Below, in pieces: positions 1-7,201 of a DNA stretch of 38,198 nucleotides. A program made the translations under genes and the position numbers. The stretch covers positions 1 to 38,198 of the forward strand of contig JBBQKP010000003.1 of NCBI GenBank assembly GCA_038326995.1, written 5' to 3'. The DNA is from JBBQKP01 sp038326995. Its GTDB lineage: Bacteria > Planctomycetota > Phycisphaerae > Tepidisphaerales > Tepidisphaeraceae. How positions within the stretch are numbered: the first letter of the stretch is position 1; every line of letters starts with the position of its first letter. The notes under the pieces are model-generated. The model did no database searches, was not told the origin of the DNA, and worked only from the letters and a program-made list of their open reading frames with translations.

Positions 1-86
1 TCACCAATCCGCTGGGCGATGTGCTTCCGATCGTCGAGGCGGGCGGAGTGTTCGCTTACGCACGCGAAGCGGGGATGATCAAGTAG
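1..86 (+). CDS. C-terminal end of a LeuD-like protein (3-isopropylmalate dehydratase small subunit), partial
   Basis: An open frame enters from the left edge (reading from base 3) and stops at TAG 84-86. Only 27 residues are visible. They include PLGDVLPIVEAGG and end in AREAGMIK. A PLG...I.EAGG.F.YA pattern at the extreme C-terminus is typical of the small (swivel-domain) subunit of 3-isopropylmalate dehydratase, which acts in leucine biosynthesis. With so few residues this is a resemblance rather than a firm identification. Its stop codon overlaps the end of the convergent epimerase gene by 8 bp. Confidence 0.5.
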   Translation, partial: TNPLGDVLPIVEAGGVFAYAREAGMIK

Positions 87-1107
87 CAGTTGGGCTTGCG
101 AACTGCTCGCGATACCACCCGATGGTGTGCGTCAAACCCTCTTCAAATTCAACCGCGACTTCATACCCAAGCGCCTCGCGCGCGATCGTCAGATCCGCCA
201 ATGAGTGAGGCACATCGCCCGTACGCGCGGGTCGCAAATCGGGCGTGAGATCCGTGGGAGTCGTCGCAGAAGTATCCGCTGTGCTTGCGATGAGCCCGGC
301 CATCTTGTGTGCGAGCTCGAGGACGGTGTAACTTCGGCCCGTCGCGACATTGATGACCTCTCCGCGAAACGGCTGATCACGAACCGCCGCCAGAACGTTG
401 GCGCGAACGACGTTGGCGACGTACGTGAAATCGCGCGAGGCCGAGCCGTCGCCGTAGATGATCGGCCGCTGGCCTGTCAGAAGTCGTTTTGCGAAAGCGG
501 CGATGACGCCCGAGTACGCGCTGTCGGCCGCCTGACGCGGGCCGAAGATGTTGAAGTAACGCAAACTCACGCCGTCTATGTCGTAGCAACTTGCGAACGA
601 ACGAAGATAGAGTTCGCCCGCGAGTTTGCTGGCGGCGTACGGGCTTCGCGGAAGGTCGGGCATCGTCTCGACTTTGGGCAGTTGCGGCGCGTCGCCGTAC
701 GCACTGCTGCTCGCGGAATAAACCACGCGGCGCACGCCCTGCTGCCTGGCGGCGGTCATGACATTGAGCGTGCCCGTCGCGTTCACGTCGTGATATTCGC
801 GCGGCATCTCGACACTACGCGGAACTGAAACCAACGCCGCGGTGTGAATGACGATTTCAATGCCCTTACACGCACGCACGAGCGCGGCCTCATCGAGCAC
901 CGTGCCGCGTTGCAGTTCAACGTTTTGCGGCAAACGACTCTGACTGCCCGTCGAGAGGTCGTCGAAGACGCAAACGTCGGCAAAGGGTGCCACGGCATCA
1001 ACGATGTGCGAGCCGATGAATCCACACCCGCCGGTGACGAGCACGCGCTTGCCACGCAGTTTTTCTCGCAGCGCATCGGAGATGGTTTGGTCGGTGGAGT
1101 CGTTCAT
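79..1107 (-). CDS. NAD-dependent epimerase/dehydratase (nucleotide-sugar epimerase, SDR family)
   Basis: Extended short-chain dehydrogenase of 342 residues. Near the N-terminus it has the Rossmann dinucleotide-binding motif GGCGFIGSH (residues 26-34). Further on come SASSSAYGD and the catalytic YxxxK as YAASK (157-161), then RYFNIFGPRQ and GDGSASRDFTYV, which are typical of UDP-glucose/UDP-glucuronate 4-epimerases and related enzymes. It probably interconverts or modifies UDP- or dTDP-sugars in the cytoplasm for cell-surface glycans; the substrate cannot be read from sequence. The frame stays open to 1173, but the ATG at 1107 (MNDSTDQ) gives the usual short lead before the Rossmann fold, whereas the longer form adds 22 unremarkable residues. 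The gene is divergent from the TerC gene and converges on the LeuD-like end with an 8-bp overlap. Confidence 0.9.
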   Translation of the reverse strand: MNDSTDQTISDALREKLRGKRVLVTGGCGFIGSHIVDAVAPFADVCVFDDLSTGSQSRLPQNVELQRGTVLDEAALVRACKGIEIVIHTAALVSVPRSVEMPREYHDVNATGTLNVMTAARQQGVRRVVYSASSSAYGDAPQLPKVETMPDLPRSPYAASKLAGELYLRSFASCYDIDGVSLRYFNIFGPRQAADSAYSGVIAAFAKRLLTGQRPIIYGDGSASRDFTYVANVVRANVLAAVRDQPFRGEVINVATGRSYTVLELAHKMAGLIASTADTSATTPTDLTPDLRPARTGDVPHSLADLTIAREALGYEVAVEFEEGLTHTIGWYREQFASPTAT

Positions 1108-1224
1108 CGGTATGAATTGTTTGAACCGAAGAGAGACGGGATGTAAAGAATCGCGGTGAACCTTTTGCTCCATGCGGTTCTATGTTGTCGCTCTTTTTTT
1201 ATGCCGAATGAACCCGTCTTTTCT

Positions 1225-1314
1225 CCGGCCTGTCCGGCAGGACCTTTTCTTTCCGCGACATTAGAAAAACAATTCACGGGAAAGGACATGCGTTATCCTG
1301 CCGGACGGGCCGGA
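1225..1314. repeat. REP-like paired inverted hairpin repeat, family A copy 1
   Basis: Left arm CCGGCCTGTCCGGCAGGA (from 1225) and right arm ATCCTGCCGGACGGGCCGGA (to 1314) are inverted copies of each other, separated by unrelated AT-richer sequence. Each arm can itself fold as a small hairpin (GTCC-GGCA-GGAC). It lies between the divergent epimerase and TerC genes. Apart from this repeat the 1108-1434 gap shows nothing I can support. Confidence 0.8.
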
Positions 1315-1434
1315 AGTTTGATTGGCTTTGGCACGATGTGTGGGTGTCAGGTAAAACCCTAGACACCCGGTCTTTGTGTGTCATAAGCCTTGTTGAGGTT
1401 GAAGTCGCAGTCTGCCGCGGGTCAGATTCGTCGC

Positions 1435-2229
1435 ATGATGTTTGATCTCCTCGCCGCCGCGACCACACAGGCCGTTCAATCCCATTCACTATTCAGCGTC
1501 GAGGCGGGCGTAGCGCTGATCGCGCTGACACTCATGGAGATCGTGCTCGGCATCGACAACATCGTGTTCATCTCGATTCTCGTTTCGCGATTGCCCGAAC
1601 ATCAACAAAAACGCGCCAGGCAGCTCGGGCTTGGGCTTGCGATGGTGATGCGCATTTTGCTGCTGCTCTCAATCACATGGGTCATGACACTGACGAAAAG
1701 CTTGTTCAACATCAACGCGTTCTGGACGTCAACATCCGACGATCAGTTCGGCGTTTCGGGTAAAGACCTCGTTCTAATTCTCGGCGGGCTGTTTCTATTG
1801 TGGAAGGCGACGCACGAAATTCACAACAAACTCGAGGGCCAGGCACAGTCGACGGGTTCAATCGTCGTTCACTCATTCGGCTACACGATTTTGCAGATCC
1901 TCATGATCGATCTGGTCTTCTCGCTCGACAGTGTCATCACGGCCGTTGGCATGGCGCAGCATATCGAGATCATGATCACCGCGGTCGTCATCTCCGTGGG
2001 CGTCATGATGGTCGCCAGCGGGTACATCGCCGACGTCATCCACCGCCACCCCACGTTGCAGATGCTGGCGCTGAGCTTCCTCATCATGATCGGTGTCATG
2101 CTGGTGGTCGAAGGCTTCCACGGCCACATTCCCAAGGGCTACATTTACTTCGCCATGGCGTTCAGCGTGCTGGTGGAGATGCTGAACCTGCGGGCGAAGT
2201 CCAAACGGGTCGCACCTCAAAAAGCATGA
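1435..2229 (+). CDS. TerC family integral membrane protein
   Basis: Polytopic inner-membrane protein of 264 residues. The two TerC hallmarks are present: EIVLGIDNIVF near the N-terminus and the second acidic segment DLVFSLDSVITAVGMA in the middle. Both carry the conserved Asp residues thought to lie in the membrane and bind metal. TerC proteins are linked to tellurite resistance and, in better-studied cases, to metal (Mn) export or metalation of secreted proteins; the role here is inferred. About seven hydrophobic stretches are visible. The frame is open from a TTG at 1390, but the adjacent ATGs at 1435 and 1438 precede the first credible residues (MMFDLLAAA) and are preferred. It ends 24 bp before the convergent rsmD gene with no clear terminator hairpin between them. 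Confidence 0.9.
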   Translation: MMFDLLAAATTQAVQSHSLFSVEAGVALIALTLMEIVLGIDNIVFISILVSRLPEHQQKRARQLGLGLAMVMRILLLLSITWVMTLTKSLFNINAFWTSTSDDQFGVSGKDLVLILGGLFLLWKATHEIHNKLEGQAQSTGSIVVHSFGYTILQILMIDLVFSLDSVITAVGMAQHIEIMITAVVISVGVMMVASGYIADVIHRHPTLQMLALSFLIMIGVMLVVEGFHGHIPKGYIYFAMAFSVLVEMLNLRAKSKRVAPQKA

Positions 2230-2253
2230 CATTTTATTCACGCGAACCCTTCC

Positions 2254-2802
2254 TCACTCGCGCGACATGAACTCCACCGCCATCGACCCGAAATGCTTCA
2301 GCTCCGTCATTCGCAGTGCCGGCAATGACAGCGCATCACTCGCATCATGACGAAACAGCAGCACGCCTTCGGGCAGCAGCTTCTTCGATAAACGCCCCGC
2401 CAGCTCTCGCACCTGTTGCGGCTTCTCGCGCAGAAAACGATAGGGCGGGTCGAGACAAATCAGCCCCGCCTCATGAGCATCGTTATCTGACTGCCACTTG
2501 AACACGTCCGTCGTGATGATCGTCGTGCGATCAGCGACTTTCAGCACTTCGATATTCTTCTTCAAGAGGGCCAGCGTCGCACGGTGCGATTCAAAAAAAA
2601 CCGCGTGCGTCGCGCCGCGCGAAAGGGCTTCAAACCCGAACGAACCCGTACCGGCGAAGACGTCGTACACGATGCTTTGTGCGAACGCGTCGCCGAGCGT
2701 GTCAAAGATCGACTGTTTCGCGCGATCGGTCACGGGCCGCGTCTGCTGGCCGTCGGGGGCGAGCAGCACTCGGCCGCGAAATTCACCGGCGATGATCCGC
2801 AT
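2254..2802 (-). CDS. rsmD: 16S rRNA (guanine(966)-N(2))-methyltransferase RsmD
   Basis: Class I SAM-dependent methyltransferase of 182 residues, the normal RsmD length. It opens with the typical MRIIAGEFRGR, followed by RPVTDRAKQSIFDTL, the SAM-binding motif DVFAGTGSFGFEALSRGA, and the catalytic LDPPY (the N6/N2-methyltransferase [DN]PPY motif). It would methylate G966 of 16S rRNA in the 30S subunit. The frame continues to a GTG at 2814, but a -10-like TATAGT overlaps that codon, so the ATG at 2802 is the better start. Confidence 0.93.
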   Translation of the reverse strand: MRIIAGEFRGRVLLAPDGQQTRPVTDRAKQSIFDTLGDAFAQSIVYDVFAGTGSFGFEALSRGATHAVFFESHRATLALLKKNIEVLKVADRTTIITTDVFKWQSDNDAHEAGLICLDPPYRFLREKPQQVRELAGRLSKKLLPEGVLLFRHDASDALSLPALRMTELKHFGSMAVEFMSRE

Positions 2803-2812
2803 GGGACTGGGC

Positions 2813-2818
2813 ACTATA
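2813..2818 (-). promoter_or_regulatory. Candidate -10 box of rsmD
   Basis: On the minus strand TGTATAGT (extended -10) lies 10 nt upstream of the ATG at 2802. Transcription would begin only a few nucleotides before the start codon. No convincing -35 was seen. Visual call. Confidence 0.45.
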
Positions 2819-2911
2819 CACCAGCGTCGAATTCGAGCGCTTAGCGCGTAGGGTCAACAGATCACCGCGCACCATTCGGAGATGACGCGATTGCTCGGAC
2901 GTGCGTCATGC

Positions 2912-2939
2912 CTACGAGCCGGAAGCGTCAGCGACGGGT
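2912..2939 (+). repeat. 28-bp repeat (family C), copy 1
   Basis: A 28-bp sequence beginning CTACGAGCCGGAAGCGTC. Its exact reverse complement occurs at 4810-4837, so the two copies bracket a 1.9-kb repeat-rich segment. Confidence 0.85.
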
Positions 2940-2946
2940 GCAGTTC

Positions 2947-3037
2947 TTGAGTTCGCGTTCAACCTCGTGTAGCCGACAGCTTGCTGGCGCTTGATGTGCA
3001 CGTCGGGTCGTAAGAAGCGCCAGCAAGCTGGCGGCTA
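2947..3037. repeat. REP-like repeat, family B copy 1 (with 22-bp shared left extension)
   Basis: The core at 2969-3037 consists of two inverted arms: GTAGCCGACAGCTTGCTGG on the left and CCAGCAAGCTGGCGGCTA on the right. Each arm can form a hairpin of the type CGCCAGC-TT-GCTGGCG. The 22 bp before the core (TTGAGTTCGCG...) is also shared with the copy at 4637-4726, making an approximately 90-bp direct repeat. Confidence 0.85.
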
Positions 3038-3417
3038 GTGCGCCTGAAAGCGCGACACCATTGAGAGGTGCAAGTCCTCTCCGGGCACACGTTCTCCGGC
3101 CCGTGATCGAGCGTGCCGTAGGTCGCACCGACGGGCAGGCCGGACACAGTGATTTCCAGGTCGAGGGAACTGTCGGTGTGGGCGAAGGTGAGCGAATTGC
3201 CGTGAGTGGCCTGGCTCATAATGTTTTCGCCTCGAATCCCAGTGACGGTTTTCCCGCCGAGCTTTGCCTTCACGAAGATGTTGTCAAAAGTTACGCCCGA
3301 CACATACGGAATGTAAACCGCGAACTCGGCAGTCACATACGAGTGTCTAAGCAGATTGTTGATCGTCAACTTCGTCGGCGTCTGAGGCTGCGCGATCGTC
3401 GAAATCGGGAGTGGAGT
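2959..3417 (-). pseudogene. Open-frame fragment without a start, running into repeat B1
   Basis: On the minus strand a frame is open from just after a TAG at 3420-3418 down to 2959. From about 3380 to 3050 the translation looks protein-like, with an alternating polar/hydrophobic beta-rich character (SYVTAEFAVYIPYVSG, SLDLEITVSGLPVG). The C-terminal part is translated repeat B1 and is clearly not native. There is no good start codon or ribosome site. I read it as the remnant of a secreted or surface beta-protein gene whose 5' part is lost and whose 3' end is replaced by the repeat. It could also be spurious. Confidence 0.25.
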
Positions 3418-3482
3418 CTATCGGCAGCGTGAATCGCGATCAAGGGCAGAACCGGGAATTTGTTGCGTCTGTCGTCAGTCGT

Positions 3483-4241
3483 CTAATTTCGCCAGTTTTC
3501 CTTAATAAATTCTCCGTCCTTGGTTTCGGTCCAGTTTCGAGTCATCTTGAACTCGAACGAATCCTTGGCCGTCTCGGTGAGCAAAGAGCAATAGTTCGCC
3601 GTTTCAAAGCCGCGATGAACCATTTGAACCGTACGCCGACCGTCGTCGAGCAGACCTAACTTGGCTCCGACGGTTTGCTTGTCGAGCCTTCTCAAGGCGG
3701 CTACGGGGTTCCATTGATTGCCGTCGATCGCTGTAAACCTGGGCGCCTCCGGCGCCAAAGCTCGCCAAAGAACGACGCTATAACCTGAAACATACGCCAA
3801 AATCACGTCATTTTCACTGATCATCACATCTAGAACTGAGAAGTTATCAACGTTAGTACCCGTTGAATCAAGTTCGAGACGATTTAGGACTGCAAGCTGG
3901 ATGGACACTGCACCCGGCGTGACAATTTCCACACTGACGGAATAAGCGTTACGTCGTACATTAATTCCATCAGCGCGATCGGCAGATGTCGACTTCACAT
4001 TAAAAGGCGCAAACGGTAGTAAATCGGCATTAAAGTTAGTTCCGCGTAGTGCCATTAACTTTTGACGCCCGTCGCCAAGTTTTTTTTCGAACAAGATTGA
4101 AGTTGTCTCAGATGGCGTTACGGGCTTTGTCGATGCTTCAATAGTAATATAAGTGATTATCTCTGCCGTCATTGATGATCTCAGCGACAACAAAATGATT
4201 AGTATCCGAACTAAAACAAAATGTGGTGGTTTTAACGACAT
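3483..4241 (-). CDS. Hypothetical protein with N-terminal hydrophobic segment
   Basis: A 252-residue protein I do not recognise. It begins MSLKPPHFVLVRILIILLSL, a basic start followed by a hydrophobic stretch that could be a signal peptide or anchor. The rest lacks further membrane segments, has no Cys pairs, and appears rich in beta structure (VSVEIVTPGAVSIQLAVLN). The ATG at 4241 is preferred over the TTG at 4250; an AGG lies about 9 nt upstream. Base composition is visibly more AT-rich than the neighbouring genes, and it sits alone among dispersed repeats, which suggests acquired DNA or relaxed selection. No function can be assigned. Confidence 0.5.
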   Translation of the reverse strand: MSLKPPHFVLVRILIILLSLRSSMTAEIITYITIEASTKPVTPSETTSILFEKKLGDGRQKLMALRGTNFNADLLPFAPFNVKSTSADRADGINVRRNAYSVSVEIVTPGAVSIQLAVLNRLELDSTGTNVDNFSVLDVMISENDVILAYVSGYSVVLWRALAPEAPRFTAIDGNQWNPVAALRRLDKQTVGAKLGLLDDGRRTVQMVHRGFETANYCSLLTETAKDSFEFKMTRNWTETKDGEFIKENWRN

Positions 4242-4476
4242 AATTAGCAACCTGCTTAGAAACTGATTTGTCCGGGATTTAGAAGAACGCGAAATGGGAC
4301 GCAGCTAGTTTTTAGATTGGTCATTTATTTCACTCACCCTTTGCCTATTTTCTTGCTTCACCCACAGCCACCCTTGGTTGCGATAAGTAAGTCCATGTTT
4401 CAGTCTCATCGCAATCTCACGTGTGCAATTGTGTACGGTGAGTTTCAATTCATCATCTTGTTGTGTTGCGGGAATT

Positions 4477-4494
4477 GGTGGGCTGAAGCCCACC
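4477..4494. repeat. Short palindromic hairpin
   Basis: GGTGGGCTGAAGCCCACC is a near-perfect hairpin (GGTGGGCT/AGCCCACC) not followed by a T-run. It is probably a dispersed palindrome rather than a terminator. Confidence 0.5.
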
Positions 4495-4636
4495 CTACCC
4501 TCTTGGAGTTCGATAGTAGGTGTAGGTTTTATAAAAATTCGACGCGGGCGTAGTGTGCGCAGGACATCGGATCAAAGTCAAGATCAATTTTTGGGAACAC
4601 TCCTGTCGGGTAGGGTGCGCAGTACGCTGCGGACCA

Positions 4637-4726
4637 TTGAGTTCGCGCTCAACCCGTGTAGCCGCCAGCTTGCTGGCGCTTGATGTGCACGTCGGGTCGT
4701 ACGAAGCGCCAGCAAGCTGAAGGCTA
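4637..4726. repeat. REP-like repeat, family B copy 2
   Basis: Nearly identical to 2947-3037 and in the same orientation, including the 22-bp left extension TTGAGTTCGCG... Core 4658-4726: left arm GTAGCCGCCAGCTTGCTGG, right arm CCAGCAAGCTGAAGGCTA. The two copies are direct repeats flanking the orphan gene at 3483-4241. Confidence 0.85.
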
Positions 4727-4809
4727 TATCCGGGAACGCGATGCTTTTTCGGCGCGAAGGGTCCGCAGAATACGACGGACCTTACAGGATTCGACTCTAG
4801 TCACTGGTC

Positions 4810-4837
4810 ACCCGTCGCTGACGCTTCCGGCTCGTAG
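4810..4837 (-). repeat. 28-bp repeat (family C), copy 2, inverted
   Basis: Exact reverse complement of 2912-2939 (starts ACCCGTCGCTGACGCTTCC on the plus strand). Confidence 0.85.
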
Positions 4838-5369
4838 TTTTGTATTTGAGGTGCGATTGGGCGTGGTCCTCGTTTCGCCGCGGGCGTGAGCCTGCGTGAG
4901 CTCGCGAAGTTGTGAAGCAATGTTGGTGAGAGAAGCGCGCTTGCGTCGTCGCTTGCGCTTCAAATCTGCGCGCTGATCGCAAAGCGCCAATGTGCGAATG
5001 GGACAGGTGAGAACGGCATTGGTCGGGAACGCGCGGCGGACATCAAACGCGAAGTCAAAGTGCGCATTTCGAGTGGGCCGACATGACTGGCGGCGGCGTA
5101 AGGGGAGTGGTGGTCTGGAGTTGGGCCGGGGAATGGTGGAAAGTGAGTCGTAAAAATGGGTGGTAAACGGGTGCGAAAGGGTGGCGAACGGCGGTGAATC
5201 GGCGCGAATTTGCGCAGATGACGGGTTTCGAGTGACGAAATCTAATGGCGAAATCTGGTGGCGATATCTGGCGACGGTTTCGGCGAGGACGGCTCAGTTC
5301 TGTTTCGGCGTGACATGCGAAATCGGGAAACGACAACATCGGCGGTCCGGGCAAACGCGTCGGCGGTGC

Positions 5370-5375
5370 TACACT
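5370..5375 (+). promoter_or_regulatory. Candidate -10 box of the GT-C gene
   Basis: TACACT lies 10 nt before the ATG at 5386, preceded by G/C-rich DNA without an obvious -35. This spacing predicts an almost leaderless mRNA. Visual call. Confidence 0.35.
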
Positions 5376-5385
5376 CCCCGCACGA

Positions 5386-6975
5386 ATGAGCCTTCCCATC
5401 GAACGCCCTGCCTCACGTCATACGCTGCGACTCTGGTTCGTCCGAGGAGTCGTCCTGTTCCTGCTGATCGTCGCAGCGATCTGGGGCGTTTCGATTCGAG
5501 CGGAGCTATGGACGCAGACCGCGCCCGCGCGATTCACCTTCGACATCGCCAACGCGCTGCGGCACGGGGATAACGTGCTGGCGGATACGAAGCTGGATAC
5601 GCCCGCGTGGTCAGAAGTGCTACATGCCTACGTCGGCCGATATGACGTGATCGCGACAGAAATGAAAACTGACGGCAGGGCGGATCTGGATTATCCGCCG
5701 CTGAGATTACTGATCGCGACGCTGTGGGCGTATCACTCGCGCGAGGCGGAAGGGCCGGGCGGATACTCGGACGACCGCGCGTATTTCATGCTGCGAATCA
5801 ACTTCGCGTGCGAGGCGTTGGCGTCGATCGGCGTTCTGGTTCTCGTGCGGGTGTGGCTTCGTAAAACCGGTGCGTCGGCGATGCGAGCGGAATGCACCGC
5901 GGCGGTGTGCGGCGTGCTGTTTTTCCTGAACCCCGCGCTGCTGCAAAACGCACACTCCTGGCCGCAATGGGATGTGTGGCTCGCGCCGTTTTTCATTTGG
6001 GCGGCGGTGTGCATGGTGCTGAACGTGCCGATCCTGGTCGGGGCGCTGCTCATCGTGGGCTCGATGATGAAGGGTCAGTTGCTACTGGTTTTACCGATGT
6101 TTGCGCTCTGGGCGCTTTTTCGAGGCAGATGGTTCGGCGACTGGAAGAGCCTCATTTCGCTGATCGCAGGCATCGCGTTCGGCGGGGCGATTCTGCTGTC
6201 GCCCTGGCTCGTGCCGAGCTTGGCCGCGGGCGTGTGTGTGCTGGTGTGCTCGGCGATCGCGTGCGTTTTCGTCTGGCTGATTCACCGCCGGTTCGTGCGT
6301 GTGTCGTGGCGAACATTCGTCGCGATCGTCGCGCTGGCGTTCGCGTCGTTCGTGCTGCTGGCGTCTCATCAGTTCGGCGGTTCGTGGGCGTGGCTGACGG
6401 TGGGCTTTCCGACGTCGCGATACAAAACCATGTCCATGGGGCCGCTGCATAATCTGCCTTCGCTGCTCGCGCAGAACTGGGGCTGGCGATTGAACATGCC
6501 CTTCGCCGCGGTGGGTTTGGAGATGCCGATTCGTCAGTGGCTGATTCATTCCTACACCGTTTGTCTGGTGATCGTGGGCGTCGGTGTGGCGCGGTGTGAT
6601 GCGAGGCGAAACGCGTCGCTCTTCGTCGGACTGGTCGCGCCGTGGGTGCTGCTGTTCGCGCTCCTGCCTCAGATGCACGAGCGATATCTCGTGTGGGCGG
6701 CGATGTTCAGCATCCTTCTCGTCGCGGCGCATCCGACGCTGATCATCGTGCACGTGCTTCTTACACTCCAGTCGATCTCGATGACCACCTTCTCGCAGCT
6801 CAGTGCCTCTGGACAGCAAAAATTGATCGGCCCGCAGTGGTGGGGCGTGGTCGAGCGAATCGGCCCGGGCGCGGGCTGGCTCACACTGTCGATCGCGTTG
6901 CTGATGCTGGTGCTGTCGCTGGGCGTGAATATCAGATCGCCGACGAAGAAGGATGAGGTGAAACCAATCGTGTAG
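5386..6975 (+). CDS. Polytopic membrane glycosyltransferase, GT-C fold type
   Basis: A 529-residue protein with an N-terminal anchor followed by a long lumenal/periplasmic loop and about ten further hydrophobic segments. It resembles lipid-linked-sugar-dependent GT-C mannosyl/glucosyltransferases: an acidic first loop with YPPLRLL, then HSWPQWDVWLAP, SMMKGQLLLVLP, and near the end LPQMHERYLVW. The P.MHERY block is shared by ALG6/ALG8-like and bacterial GT-C enzymes. It probably transfers a sugar from a polyprenyl-phosphate sugar on the outer face of the inner membrane; donor and acceptor are unknown. It converges with priA. The ATG at 5386 follows a stop-containing region and is the only good start. 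Confidence 0.75.
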   Translation: MSLPIERPASRHTLRLWFVRGVVLFLLIVAAIWGVSIRAELWTQTAPARFTFDIANALRHGDNVLADTKLDTPAWSEVLHAYVGRYDVIATEMKTDGRADLDYPPLRLLIATLWAYHSREAEGPGGYSDDRAYFMLRINFACEALASIGVLVLVRVWLRKTGASAMRAECTAAVCGVLFFLNPALLQNAHSWPQWDVWLAPFFIWAAVCMVLNVPILVGALLIVGSMMKGQLLLVLPMFALWALFRGRWFGDWKSLISLIAGIAFGGAILLSPWLVPSLAAGVCVLVCSAIACVFVWLIHRRFVRVSWRTFVAIVALAFASFVLLASHQFGGSWAWLTVGFPTSRYKTMSMGPLHNLPSLLAQNWGWRLNMPFAAVGLEMPIRQWLIHSYTVCLVIVGVGVARCDARRNASLFVGLVAPWVLLFALLPQMHERYLVWAAMFSILLVAAHPTLIIVHVLLTLQSISMTTFSQLSASGQQKLIGPQWWGVVERIGPGAGWLTLSIALLMLVLSLGVNIRSPTKKDEVKPIV

Positions 6976-7031
6976 CCGGGTCGGTCTCAGTGCATTAAAA
7001 GGAGACTGAAATGAATCTAATCATCTCTTCT

Positions 7032-7102
7032 CCGGCCTGGCTGGCGAGCCATTTTCGTTCTGCATTTGAAGAGGAGATGCAGTGTCCTGCCGGACGAGCC
7101 AG
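7032..7102. repeat. REP-like repeat, family A copy 2
   Basis: The left arm CCGGCCTGGCTGGCGAGCCA is a variant in which the hairpin stem is GGCT/AGCC instead of GTCC/GGAC. The right arm is TGTCCTGCCGGACGAGCCAG. It lies between the convergent GT-C and priA genes. Confidence 0.8.
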
Positions 7103-7111
7103 AACGCCGGG

Positions 7112-7201
7112 CCAAAAGCACTATGTCCAAAAGCACTATGTTCTAGATCACGATGTCTTAAATCACGATGTCTTAAATCACGATGTCCTAAAGCAGGCTG
7201 A
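7112..7201. repeat. 15-bp tandem repeat at the priA 3' end
   Basis: Six consecutive 15-bp units: two CCAAAAGCACTATGT, then TCTAGATCACGATGT, two CTTAAATCACGATGT and a degenerate CCTAAAGCAGGCTGA. The last unit overlaps the priA stop codon (7188-7190) and its final codons, so the array abuts the end of the gene. Confidence 0.85.

Larger units (their letters stand above)
4242..5385. other. Gene-free, repeat-rich interval
   Basis: No convincing gene. It holds a GGTGGGCTGAAGCCCACC hairpin (4477-4494), repeat B2, the second 28-bp repeat, and short related motifs such as GTAGGGTGCGCAGTACGC near 4610 and AGGGTCCGCAGAATACGAC near 4758. The short open frames here change composition abruptly at repeat borders and look spurious. 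The last 60 bp hold the promoter region of the next gene. Confidence 0.6.

Noticed and set aside
3061..3110. tRNA-like T-arm appearance (GAGAGGTGCAAGTCCTCTC)
   Set aside because: It is a local hairpin with a loop resembling a T-loop, but there is no acceptor stem, anticodon arm or CCA context.
2912..4837. Reading the inverted 28-bp pair as the ends of an insertion sequence
   Set aside because: No transposase frame and no target duplication were seen between them. The pair looks like two copies of a dispersed repeat.
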